From NCBI RefSeq assembly GCF_003058055.1, contig NZ_QBTZ01000001.1, positions 1,180,501 through 1,244,500 on the forward strand: 64,000 nucleotides of DNA, written 5' to 3'. Source of the stretch: Acidovorax sp. 107. GTDB lineage: Bacteria > Pseudomonadota > Gammaproteobacteria > Burkholderiales > Burkholderiaceae_C. The notes under the pieces were generated by a model that was not told the DNA's origin, did not search any database, and saw only the letters and a list, made by a program, of their open reading frames with translations. This document shows positions 52,624 to 60,927 of this stretch, piece by piece; positions within the stretch are counted from its first letter, which is position 1; every line of letters starts with the position of its first letter. Position numbers and translations under genes: made by a program.

Positions 52624-53849
52624 GGTACTCCCTGAAAAAAAAGAGCGGCTTCTCCTTGGTGGAGTTGGCCGTCGTGATGGCGATCATTGGCATCGTCGGC
52701 CTCTTCGTATGGCGATGGGTGGCGTCCACCCGTGAGCCGATGCAGCGGCCTGCCATGCTGCGGCAGTTGGGAGAGGCTCAGGCGGCGGTCGAGGGTTTTG
52801 TACTGGCCCACCACCGGTTGCCATGCCCGTCGGCCAACACCGGTGGGAGCGAGGCTTGCGGCGATGCCACGGCGGTGAGATTGCCCTGGAGAAGCCTGGG
52901 GCTGAGCAGCAACTTCGGACTATTTCACTATGGCGTGAACCGGGGGGCGGGACTTGACCTGGCCGCCGCACCCGCTGCGGCCGTGTCGCCAGACCTGAAC
53001 ATCGACTTCACGGGCATGCCGGTGATACCGACTTACCCCACGTTCTCGCCGCCGATTGCAGCGTCAGCCACAGTCACCGCTGCGGCTGCCCGGGCACAAG
53101 CAGCCATCACCGCAGCCAGCGCTCGCCGTGCGGTGGTCAACGGGCTGGATTGGTGCCGGGTGCTGCGCAGCTTCGCTGCCAACTCGGCAGTGGCCGGCAC
53201 ACTCACTGCTGGCAATGTGTCTGACAGCATGCCGGTGGCTTACGTGCTGGTACATCCGGGCGAGAACAACCAGTTTGACGGCAACAACGCGGTGGGCGCC
53301 AGCGCGACCTGGCGTTTTGATTTTCCGGGCCGGCCCCAGGATGCGAACTACGACGACTTGACTCTGGCCGTAGGCCCCGCCGATCTTGATGCACGCATTG
53401 GCTGCGTGGGGCGGCTGAGCGAGATGCAGGCCACAGCGCAAGGTGCTTATGCGGCGTACGACAGTGCGCGCGTGATGCAGGAATATTGGTCTTTGCGGGT
53501 GTTTGACATCACGGCGGCGGAGTCAGCGGTGCAGTCCGCCGAATCCGGTGTCGCCACGGCGGCTTTGGCCCTGGCTGTGGCAACTGCCAGCGGTGTGATC
53601 AGTATCGCGTCGGCCGCCAATTCAGAGGGCGTTACCGCGTTTGTAGTGGGCATCGCTGCTGCCAACTTGGTCGTGGCCATTGCGCAAACCGTGTACGCAG
53701 CCAAAGCGCTCGATGAAGCGAAGGCCGCGCTACAGGTGGCCAAGGAGAAACAAGCTGCCACCGATGCCTATGCTGCGCAGATTTATGACACGTTCACGCA
53801 AACATTGGCCAACGCCACCAAGTTGGATGTGAAGGGACTCAACCCATGA
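52620..53849 (+). CDS. Minor pilin with RLPCP head and hydrophobic tail, 409 residues
   Basis: Prepilin: short leader to Gly10, then FSLVE (Glu15 at mature position 5) and helix LAVVMAIIGIVGLFVW. The head has RLPCP at 66-70, RLPWRSLGLSSNFGLFHYGV near 83-102, AYVLVHPGENNQFDG near 204-218 and YDDLTLAVG near 244-252. The remaining third (about 290-405) is Ala-rich, with hydrophobic segments (ALALAVATASGVISIASAAN and FVVGIAAANLVVAIAQTVYA) and then an amphipathic helix rich in Lys and Ala. Overlaps both neighbours as ATGA. Confidence 0.85.
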   Translation: MRYSLKKKSGFSLVELAVVMAIIGIVGLFVWRWVASTREPMQRPAMLRQLGEAQAAVEGFVLAHHRLPCPSANTGGSEACGDATAVRLPWRSLGLSSNFGLFHYGVNRGAGLDLAAAPAAAVSPDLNIDFTGMPVIPTYPTFSPPIAASATVTAAAARAQAAITAASARRAVVNGLDWCRVLRSFAANSAVAGTLTAGNVSDSMPVAYVLVHPGENNQFDGNNAVGASATWRFDFPGRPQDANYDDLTLAVGPADLDARIGCVGRLSEMQATAQGAYAAYDSARVMQEYWSLRVFDITAAESAVQSAESGVATAALALAVATASGVISIASAANSEGVTAFVVGIAAANLVVAIAQTVYAAKALDEAKAALQVAKEKQAATDAYAAQIYDTFTQTLANATKLDVKGLNP

Positions 53850-55156
53850 AGCGCCGCATGCAGGGATTCACCCTGGTCGAGATTTCGGTCATCTTGCTGG
53901 CACTGGGTTTGATACTGCCAGGGGCCATCGTTTTCTGGCAACTGTCGGAGCGCCAGCGCGTCACCACGGTGCAGGTGGATGCGCAACAGCAAACACGCGA
54001 TGCCTTGGTGGGTTATTTGCACTCGAACTATCGCCTGCCTTGCCCGGCAGCTGATACGGCAGGGGTCGAGTCCTGCACGGAGGGTGCGGGCTTGCGCCAG
54101 GTGGGCTTCGTGCCCTGGCGCACGCTGGGTCTTCCCCGTCCCGAGGCCGGTGCTCTGCGCTACGGTGTTTACAGAGAGCCCTCCGCCACCGCGCATGAGG
54201 ACCGGGATCTGGCGACCGCCGTGGATCGCATGAACCCGCTGCGCGTGCGCACGCCCAATCCCAAGCCACAGAACCAGGATGCGCCCAACGACAAGGCACC
54301 ACCGATCCCTTCGGTGTCCACGGTCCAGTTGGGGATGACCCAGTCCGGCAACGATGCAGCCCCCTTGAACCCGGCATGCAACCCGTCAAACAGTCCGCCT
54401 TGCCCCCTGGGAGTGGCGAGGGCTGTCAATCTTGTGGATGTCTGCCTCGCGCTCAACACGGCGAACGACGCGCTGGTAGCGCCTGCCGGGCGGCTGGCCG
54501 CCAAGATGCTGGGAACCCGGCGTTCCGTGGCCTTTGCCCTTGCTGCGCCCGGCATGCTGGATGCTGATGGAGACGGAAAAGCGTTCGACGGCGCGAACGC
54601 CACGGCCAGTTCAGCCGACCCGACCTTTGAGGCTCCTGGCAAACCGGTGACCGATGCCTATGACGACTCGGTGGTGGCACCCAGCCATGCAGAGCTGTTT
54701 GGCGAACTGCACTGTGGTGCCGCCTTGTCCGCCATATCGCACGCGCATTTCAACGCCGCCACCGGGGCGTTTGTGATGGAGCGGGCCTTGTACGACTACC
54801 GCGATCAACTGTTTGTGGCCGTCAAGCTGGCCGAGGCCAATGAGGCGGCAGCCTTTGCAGGGGTTGCCGGTGCAGCGGCGGGCGCTTTGGGCGCGGCCAA
54901 GGAGATGGTGTCAGCAGTGGCCGATACGACGATGAGTGCAGGCGCCCGGGCCGTGCAGATAGGGCTGGCCGCAGCCGGCATTGTGGCGGCTGCCGTGGGC
55001 GTGGGGCTGTCGATTGTGACCACGGGGCTGGCAACCGCGGCACTGATCGAGGCAAAGCAGGTGCACTCGGACTTCGCCACGCGAACCACTGCCATGACGG
55101 AACTGGCCATCTCCATCAACAACAACACGCTGAAGGCGGACGCCATTGGCTACTGA
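53846..55156 (+). CDS. Minor pilin with RLPCP head and hydrophobic tail, 436 residues
   Basis: Prepilin: leader only 7 residues, G7|FTLVE with Glu12 at mature position 5. Head: RLPCP at 63-67, GFVPWRTLGLPRPEAGALRY near 85-104, DADGDGKAFDGANATASSAD near 234-253 and YDDSVVAPSHAELFGELHCG near 269-288. Tail: Ala/Gly-rich hydrophobic segment (about 328-406; AAAGALGAAKEMVSAV, GLAAAGIVAAAVGVGLSIVT) ending in a short helix. It is the third consecutive gene with this head-plus-tail layout. ATGA overlap upstream; 27 bases before the next gene. Confidence 0.85.
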   Translation: MKRRMQGFTLVEISVILLALGLILPGAIVFWQLSERQRVTTVQVDAQQQTRDALVGYLHSNYRLPCPAADTAGVESCTEGAGLRQVGFVPWRTLGLPRPEAGALRYGVYREPSATAHEDRDLATAVDRMNPLRVRTPNPKPQNQDAPNDKAPPIPSVSTVQLGMTQSGNDAAPLNPACNPSNSPPCPLGVARAVNLVDVCLALNTANDALVAPAGRLAAKMLGTRRSVAFALAAPGMLDADGDGKAFDGANATASSADPTFEAPGKPVTDAYDDSVVAPSHAELFGELHCGAALSAISHAHFNAATGAFVMERALYDYRDQLFVAVKLAEANEAAAFAGVAGAAAGALGAAKEMVSAVADTTMSAGARAVQIGLAAAGIVAAAVGVGLSIVTTGLATAALIEAKQVHSDFATRTTAMTELAISINNNTLKADAIGY

Positions 55157-55183
55157 TACTTTTTGCTCAAAGAGCGACACACC

Positions 55184-55915
55184 ATGACAACGAAACCCAC
55201 AAACCATTGCGCGCCGTCCGCGGGGCGGCAGCGCGGTTTTTCGCTTCTTGAACTGAGCATTGCCCTGGTGGTGATTGGCCTTGTGCTGGGCGCGGTGGCG
55301 GTAGGCCGGGACTTGCAGCGATCTGCGGCAAATCAACGCCTTTCCACCGACTTCATTCAGGGCTGGCAGCTGGCCTACGAGGCGTTTTTTAACGGCGTCG
55401 GCTACCCACCGGGGGACAACCCCACCAACCCCACAGGGCGCATCAATGGCAACAGCGCCACTCCCGGTACAGAGCTGTGTGGCAACACAATGATCAATGC
55501 GTTCTTGGCCGCCGGCATTCGGCTGCCATCGGGACGCACCGAGGGTCAGCAAGACCGTTATGTGTACCTGGACAGCAACGGCAACCCCCAGGAAGTGCAG
55601 GTGTGTTTCCAAAGCGTGAATTGGGCGGAGCCCGATACCACGGTGGGCAACTACGTGACGCGGCCCCGTAACGTGATGGTGATTCGCGGCACCACGTTCT
55701 CGCTGGCAGCTGCGTTGGACCAGCAGATCGATGGCAACAGCGACGCGCGTTTTGGCCGGCTCCGGGACGTTTCGCTCGCGAACGACACCACGGCCAACAC
55801 GCCGGGGAAAATCTGGCCCATCGACGACCGCATGGCGTTTGGCAGCACTACGCCCACGTCGCTCGATGAGTCGCAAGTGGCCATCACCACTGCCTTGTTC
55901 AAGATGATGCGTTGA
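55184..55915 (+). CDS. Type IV prepilin, major-pilin-like, 243 residues
   Basis: Prepilin with G18|FSLLE (Glu23 at mature position 5). Its head is of the same family as the three pilins at the start of the operon, not of the RLPCP group: RLPSGRTEGQQDRYVYLDS near 114-132, NPQEVQVCFQSVNW near 135-148 and a C-terminal SLDESQVAITTALFKMMR. It closes the operon, so the minor-pilin block is bracketed by pilins of the first family. ATG 55184 has AGAGCGACAC ahead, weak. No clear terminator follows. Confidence 0.88.
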   Translation: MTTKPTNHCAPSAGRQRGFSLLELSIALVVIGLVLGAVAVGRDLQRSAANQRLSTDFIQGWQLAYEAFFNGVGYPPGDNPTNPTGRINGNSATPGTELCGNTMINAFLAAGIRLPSGRTEGQQDRYVYLDSNGNPQEVQVCFQSVNWAEPDTTVGNYVTRPRNVMVIRGTTFSLAAALDQQIDGNSDARFGRLRDVSLANDTTANTPGKIWPIDDRMAFGSTTPTSLDESQVAITTALFKMMR

Positions 55916-55996
55916 TGCCCGGTCAGTGCGCCAAGGGCGCAGGGCTTGTGAGCTTCTGCACCCCCTTGCCGCCCTGGGCTCACTCTGGTTGCGGGG

Positions 55997-56350
55997 TCAC
56001 ACCCCGGCCAGCTGAAACCGCTGGTCAAAATTCATCTTGCCCAGCACGCGCAGCGCCGCGTTGCGGGTGGCGTTGTCCACCTTGCTGATGTCCAGGCTGT
56101 AGCGCTTGGCGGTGGACACCACGTCCACGCTCTGCTGGCCCCATTGCACGGCCACCAGCAGGGCGGGGCGGTGGCCGGTCTCGGCACTGCCGACGGACAC
56201 GCCGCGTTGCTCGGGGCGGAGCATGAATTCCAGGCGGGGCGTGCGCACCAGGGTCAGGCGGTTGGCCCCCTGGGGCCCGAGGGCAAAAGACACGACCCAG
56301 TCGTCTTCGTCTTCGACCATGAGGAACGGGACCGGCTGGTGTGAGGCCAT
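55997..56350 (-). CDS. Hypothetical protein, 117 residues
   Basis: Small soluble protein starting MASHQPVPFLMVEDEDDWVV. I do not recognise a family. Codon use is normal for the region. It has no signal or membrane helix. A much longer upstream extension in the same frame (to 56554) is proline- and arginine-rich and looks non-coding, so I chose the start at 56350. Convergent with the last pilin gene. Confidence 0.65.
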   Translation of the reverse strand: MASHQPVPFLMVEDEDDWVVSFALGPQGANRLTLVRTPRLEFMLRPEQRGVSVGSAETGHRPALLVAVQWGQQSVDVVSTAKRYSLDISKVDNATRNAALRVLGKMNFDQRFQLAGV

Positions 56351-56611
56351 GGTGTGGGAGAGGAGGGTGGTGCGCGGGACCGGCTGAGCCGCCCGGTATG
56401 GGCGGCGATCAGTATGCCGAGGCGTGTGTGCGGTGGGGGCGGTAGGAACCCGGAGTTGGGTGCAACCAACGCAGGCGCCGCGCGTCAGTTTGGAGAAAGC
56501 TGGATTTGGTGGCGGGTGGTGGTGCCGTGGCGGAGTGTTTTTGGAGTCTCTCATGCCGGTTTTTTCGCCAAATTGCCGGAATGTGCTTGTGGAAAAAAGC
56601 CAGAAAGCTCC

Positions 56612-58078
56612 TTATTTAATAGCAATCTGCTCACTGATTTCTCCGCGTGCCAGCCGGGCGGCCAGTAGGCCGACAGCGCGCAGCGCTGGCTCCAGCCGCC
56701 CCTGCGCCGGATGTCCATAGTTGATGCGCACGCAGTGCGCAAACCGCTGGTCAGCCGAGAAGATCTGCCCCGGCGCCAGGCTGATGCCCTGCTGCAGTGC
56801 CAAGCGATGCAACTCCAGCGCGTTCACCTGGGGCGGCAGTTCCACCCACAGAAAGTACCCGCCCTCGGGCCGCGACACGCGGGTGCCTGGCGGGAAATGC
56901 TGGGCCACGGCCGCCAGGGCAATCGCCTGTTGTTGCTCCAGGCTGCGGCGCAGGGCGCGCAGGTGCCGGTCATACCCGCCTTGGGTCAGGTATTCAGACA
57001 GCGCCTGCTGCGATGGCGTGGCGGCCGATAGCGTGGTCATGAGCTTGAGCCGCTGCACGGCTGTGGCTTGGCGGCCCGCCGCCACCCAGCCCACGCGGTA
57101 GCCGGGGGCCAGGCTCTTGCTGAACGAGCTGCAGTGCATCACCAACCCCGCGCCATCAAACGCCTTGGCTGGGGGCGGGCGCTGGGGGCCAAAGTGCAGC
57201 TCGCCATACACATCGTCTTCGATCAGCGGCACGCCGTGGCGGGCGAGCAAGGCGACCAGTTCGCGCTTTTTGCCCTCGGGCATCAGGCTGCCCAGCGGGT
57301 TCTGAAAGCTGGGCATGAGCCAGCAGGCCTTGATGGGCTGGTGAGGTAGCTGGCGCTCCAGCGCCTCGGCGAGCGCCGCCAGGTCGATGCCATCGCGCGG
57401 GTGGGTGGCGATTTCCAGCGCCTGCAGGTTCAGCCGCTCCAGGGCCTGCAGCGCGGCGTAGAAGGTGGGCGATTCGACCACCACCACGTCGCCCGGCTGG
57501 GTGACGGCCTCCAAGCAGAGGTTGAGCGCCTCCATCGCGCCGTTGGTGATGATGATTTCTTCCACGTCCATAGCCATGCCGTGCACGCCGTAGCGCAGCG
57601 CGATCTGCTGGCGCAGGCGCTCGTCGCCGGGCGGCAGGCTTTGCACGATGGTCCAGGGGTCCAGCTTGCGCATGCCGCTGCCCAGGCAGCGTGCCAGACG
57701 CTCCAACGGAAACAGCTCCAGCCCCGGAAAGGCCGAGCCCAGTGGCACCAGATCGCGGTCGCGTGCCAGGCCCAGCACCTCGAACACCAGATCGCTGATC
57801 GCCACCCCGGTGGATGTGGCCGCAGGCTGCGAGGGCTGGGGCTCTGCCGGGCGGGCCTCGGCGGAGGGGGGGCGGGCGCTGACGTAGTAGCCCGAGCGCG
57901 GGCGCGCATGGATCAGCCCCTGGGCCTCCAGCAGGTAGTACGCCTCGAACACGGTGGAAGGGCTGATCCCCCGCGTGCGGCTGGCCTCGCGCACCGAGGG
58001 CACGCGGTCGCCGGGGCGCAGGGCGCCGCTATGGATGAGCTGGGCGATGGCGTCAGCGTGGCGTTCGTAGCGTTTCAT
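56612..58078 (-). CDS. MocR-type regulator with aminotransferase-like domain (PdxR/GabR family)
   Basis: 488-residue fusion of an N-terminal GntR winged helix (about 1-68, with RPGDRVPSVREASRTRGISP near 21-40) and a fold-type I aminotransferase-like domain. The PLP lysine is Lys321 in SSFSKSLAPGYRVGW; IITNGAMEALN near 176-186 and FQNPLGSLMPEGKK near 258-271 are typical. These proteins are regulators that sense PLP or an amine-bound PLP. It is divergent from the cytochrome c cluster, and two ATCTGTA repeats lie just upstream of its start. Target unknown. Confidence 0.93.
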   Translation of the reverse strand: MKRYERHADAIAQLIHSGALRPGDRVPSVREASRTRGISPSTVFEAYYLLEAQGLIHARPRSGYYVSARPPSAEARPAEPQPSQPAATSTGVAISDLVFEVLGLARDRDLVPLGSAFPGLELFPLERLARCLGSGMRKLDPWTIVQSLPPGDERLRQQIALRYGVHGMAMDVEEIIITNGAMEALNLCLEAVTQPGDVVVVESPTFYAALQALERLNLQALEIATHPRDGIDLAALAEALERQLPHQPIKACWLMPSFQNPLGSLMPEGKKRELVALLARHGVPLIEDDVYGELHFGPQRPPPAKAFDGAGLVMHCSSFSKSLAPGYRVGWVAAGRQATAVQRLKLMTTLSAATPSQQALSEYLTQGGYDRHLRALRRSLEQQQAIALAAVAQHFPPGTRVSRPEGGYFLWVELPPQVNALELHRLALQQGISLAPGQIFSADQRFAHCVRINYGHPAQGRLEPALRAVGLLAARLARGEISEQIAIK

Positions 58079-58095
58079 GGGAGCAAAGCAAACTG

Positions 58096-58127
58096 ATCTG
58101 TATTTTTAATCTAAATCTGAATCTGTA
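58096..58127. promoter_or_regulatory. ATCTGTA direct repeats upstream of the MocR gene
   Basis: ATCTGTA occurs at 58096-58102 and 58121-58127, 25 bases apart, with a third partial ATCTG (58116-58120). They sit 18-49 bases upstream of the MocR start. MocR regulators bind direct repeats, so these may be its sites; weak evidence. Confidence 0.35.
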
Positions 58128-58234
58128 CTGTTTTTAGGGTCGAGCGTAGAGTGGCGGACTGTGTGGGCGCACGCCTTGCGTGATGGGCCGTTGTGGGCCG
58201 CCCCAGCGTTTCTTTGCCGGACAAAAAGATCCCC

Positions 58235-59047
58235 ATGACCGATTGCCTGCGCAGCCTGCTGCGCCCCGTTCTCTGCCTGCCTGCGGCCGCTGCCTTGTTG
58301 GCGCTGGCCCTGAGCGCCGGTGCTGTGGCCCAGACGGTGCCTGCCAGCACCACCTCTGCAACCCCGGTGGCCACTGCATCCACTGCGGCCGCGGTGCCCG
58401 TGTCTTCCATGTCTTCACGCGTGCTGGCCTGCACCGCCTGCCACGGCAAGGAAGGGCGAGCGACGCCCGATGGCTACTTTCCGCGCATTGCGGGCAAGCC
58501 AGCGGGCTATCTGGCCAACCAGCTGCTCAACTTTCGGGACGGGCGGCGCAGTTACCCGCAGATGGGTTACTTGATCGAGCACCTGACGGACGACTACCTG
58601 CGCGAGATGGCCGGGCACTTTGCTGCGCTCGACCTGCCTTACCCACCCCCGCCGCCACCCCAGGCGCCGCCCGCCGTGCTGGAGCAAGGCCGCAGGCTGG
58701 TACAGGTGGGCGATGCGGCCCGCAACATCCCTGCCTGCGTGGCCTGCCACGGTGCGGCCATGACGGGTGTGGTGCCGTCCATCCCCGGCCTGCTGGGCCT
58801 GCCGCGTGACTACCTCAACAGCCAGCTGGGTGCCTGGAAGACCGGCCAGCGCCGTGCGCATCGGCCCGACTGCATGGCCGACATTGCGCGCCAGCTCACG
58901 CCCGACGATGTGAGCGCTGTCTCGGCCTGGCTGGCCGCGCAGCCGGTGGCAGCAGGGGGCAAGCCTGCCCGCACATTGCCTGCCGCGATGCCCGCCCGCT
59001 GCGGTGGTGTGGCCGAAGTGCCCGTGGCCGCTGCGGCTGCACGCTGA
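58235..59047 (+). CDS. Diheme cytochrome c (c4-like), exported
   Basis: 270-residue periplasmic diheme cytochrome. Signal peptide about 1-33, then a low-complexity Ala/Thr/Ser spacer (about 34-58). Heme-binding CTACH at 66-70 and CVACH at 168-172; Met ligands likely in the stretches after each. It carries the c4-type pattern of two repeated domains (ACHGKEGRATPDGYFPRIAG and CHGAAMTGVVPSIPGL). ATG 58235 is chosen over an upstream GTG at 58193 because it places the signal peptide first. Next gene is the triheme cytochrome, 14 bases on. Confidence 0.9.
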   Translation: MTDCLRSLLRPVLCLPAAAALLALALSAGAVAQTVPASTTSATPVATASTAAAVPVSSMSSRVLACTACHGKEGRATPDGYFPRIAGKPAGYLANQLLNFRDGRRSYPQMGYLIEHLTDDYLREMAGHFAALDLPYPPPPPPQAPPAVLEQGRRLVQVGDAARNIPACVACHGAAMTGVVPSIPGLLGLPRDYLNSQLGAWKTGQRRAHRPDCMADIARQLTPDDVSAVSAWLAAQPVAAGGKPARTLPAAMPARCGGVAEVPVAAAAAR

Positions 59048-59061
59048 GAAGGGATGCACCG

Positions 59062-60342
59062 ATGAAACGCATCCTCTGGACCCTTTCTTCCGTTCTGGCC
59101 GCCTTGGGCATTGCAGCAGCAATGCTGATCAGCCTGAACCTGCGTGGCGAAGAGCCGCTGCCCGCCACCGAGACGCTCCAATCCACGCCTGCACTGGTGC
59201 AGCGCGGCGAATACCTGGCCCGCGTGGGCAACTGCATGGCCTGCCACACGACCCAGGGTGGCGCGCCGTTTGCGGGCGGTCGCGGCATCGAGACGCCTTT
59301 TGGCGTGGTGCACAGCTCCAACCTCACGCCCGACAAGGCGCAAGGCATTGGCAGCTGGACCTCGGCCGAGTTCTGGCGCGCCATGCACCATGGCCGCGGC
59401 AAGGACGGGCGGCTGCTGTACCCAGCCTTCCCGTACCCCAACTACACCCAGGTGGCGCGCGAGGACTCGGACGCCATCTTTGCCTATCTGCAAAGCCTGC
59501 CGGCTGCGCCAGATGCCAACCGCGCCCATGCGCTGCGCTTTCCGTACAACACGCAGGTGGCATTGGCGGTATGGCGTGCTCTGTTCTTCGCACCCGGGGC
59601 GCCCGCGGCCGAACCCACGCAGACGGCCGAATACAACCGGGGCGCCTATCTGGTCAACGGCCTGGGCCACTGCACCGCCTGCCACACGCCGCGCAATGCC
59701 CTGGGCGCCACGTCGGACGCCAAGGCCTTCACCGGCGGCCTGATCCCGGTGCAGAACTGGTATGCCCCCGCGCTCAATGCGGCGCACGAGGCGGGCGTGA
59801 AGGACTGGCGTACCGATGACGTGGTGGCCTTGCTGAAAACCGGCGTGGCCCCGCAGGGCTCCGTGCTGGGCCCCATGGCCGAGGTGGTATTCCGCAGCAC
59901 GCAGTACCTGAGCAACGCCGATGCGCGCGCCATGGCCGTCTACCTGCAGGCCCTGCCGCAGCAGGACCGCAAGGCGCCAGCCACCGCGGCCCCGCCCCCC
60001 GCCAGCGCGATGGCGCGGGGCGGCAAGGTGTACGAGCAGCAATGCGCCCAGTGCCATGGCGACCGGGGGCAGGGCGAGCCCGGCGCATTTCCGGCGCTGG
60101 CGGGCAACCGCGCCGTCACGCTGGCCGACCCCACCAACCTGGTGCGCGTGGTGCTGCAGGGCGGCTACCTGCCCGCCACGGCAGGCAATCCGCGTCCGCA
60201 CGGCATGCCGCCGTTTCAGCAGACGCTGTCGGGCGAAGAAGTGGCGGCGGTGACCACGTTTGTGCGCAACAGCTGGGGCAATCAGGCGCCGGGTGTGGGT
60301 ACCATCGAGGTCTATCGCGCGCGTGAGCGGCGCGGCATGTAG
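59062..60342 (+). CDS. Triheme cytochrome c (dehydrogenase electron-acceptor type)
   Basis: 426-residue periplasmic cytochrome with three c-type hemes: CMACH at 58-62, CTACH at 204-208, CAQCH at 328-332. Layout matches cytochrome subunits of membrane-bound alcohol, aldehyde or gluconate dehydrogenases, with the GGRGIETPFGVVHSSNLTPD signature near 72-91. An N-terminal membrane anchor or signal spans about 4-25. No dehydrogenase subunits are adjacent. It probably passes electrons between an unidentified dehydrogenase, the diheme cytochrome and the terminal oxidase. Confidence 0.92.
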   Translation: MKRILWTLSSVLAALGIAAAMLISLNLRGEEPLPATETLQSTPALVQRGEYLARVGNCMACHTTQGGAPFAGGRGIETPFGVVHSSNLTPDKAQGIGSWTSAEFWRAMHHGRGKDGRLLYPAFPYPNYTQVAREDSDAIFAYLQSLPAAPDANRAHALRFPYNTQVALAVWRALFFAPGAPAAEPTQTAEYNRGAYLVNGLGHCTACHTPRNALGATSDAKAFTGGLIPVQNWYAPALNAAHEAGVKDWRTDDVVALLKTGVAPQGSVLGPMAEVVFRSTQYLSNADARAMAVYLQALPQQDRKAPATAAPPPASAMARGGKVYEQQCAQCHGDRGQGEPGAFPALAGNRAVTLADPTNLVRVVLQGGYLPATAGNPRPHGMPPFQQTLSGEEVAAVTTFVRNSWGNQAPGVGTIEVYRARERRGM

Positions 60343-60402
60343 CGCTGGGCCTGGGGCCTGCGCCCGCCGCACTGCAGCGCGGTCCTTCCAGGAGCCCTTT
60401 TG

Positions 60403-60804
60403 ATGTCCAGTCCCGCTGCACTGCCAGAACCGACCCCCACGAGCCATGGTGCCGCCACGCCCAGCGGCTGGTGGGCCGTGTGCCTGTGTGCAGCGTGGTG
60501 TGGCACCTGCGGCATCTACCGCCCCTTGTTCGACGAATTGGCCCGTGCGCACCCGGACGTGCGGTTTGAATGGGTGGACATCGAAGATGAGTCCGATCTG
60601 GTCGGTGACCTGGACGTGGAAACCTTTCCTACTCTGCTGATTGCCGACGGCGAGCGGGCCCTGTTCCTGGGTCCGCTGTTGCCGCAGGCGCCGGTGCTGA
60701 CACGGTTATTGACCAGTCTGCAGGCGGCAGCGCCCGGTGGTGCGGGGGCGGGGGGCGACGCCCAGGGTGTTTTCGAGCGCGTGCGTGCAGCGCGCGGCGG
60801 CTAG
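60403..60804 (+). CDS. Thioredoxin-fold protein (CGTC)
   Basis: 133-residue protein with the thioredoxin fold: the motif CLCAAWCGTCGIYRPLF (CGTC near 32-35), FEWVDIEDESDLVGDLDVET near 50-69 and the cis-proline loop FPTLLIADGE near 70-79. No signal peptide, so cytoplasmic. CGTC differs from the usual CGPC. ATG 60403 has AGGAG upstream. It closes the cytochrome cluster, 60 bases after the triheme gene, and may link thiol state to cytochrome maturation, though that is not shown. Confidence 0.85.
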   Translation: MSSPAALPEPTPTSHGAATPSGWWAVCLCAAWCGTCGIYRPLFDELARAHPDVRFEWVDIEDESDLVGDLDVETFPTLLIADGERALFLGPLLPQAPVLTRLLTSLQAAAPGGAGAGGDAQGVFERVRAARGG

Positions 60805-60865
60805 TGGGCGGTCTTGCGGGCTGGTAGCGGTCGTTACCGTAGCACCGCCAATTGCTTGAATGCTC

Positions 60866-60925
60866 TTTATTTGATAGCTGATGGCGCATGATCCACTAGC
60901 GCTACAGCCACTTTTTGCTCGAAAT
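60866..60925 (-). repeat. Dispersed intergenic repeat, copy 5
   Basis: ATTTGATAGCTGATGGCGC, then CCACTAGCGC and CACTTTTTGC. It aligns block for block with the copies at 10691 (reverse) and 25924. It ends 2 bases before the helicase start. Confidence 0.6.
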
Positions 60926-60927
60926 CC

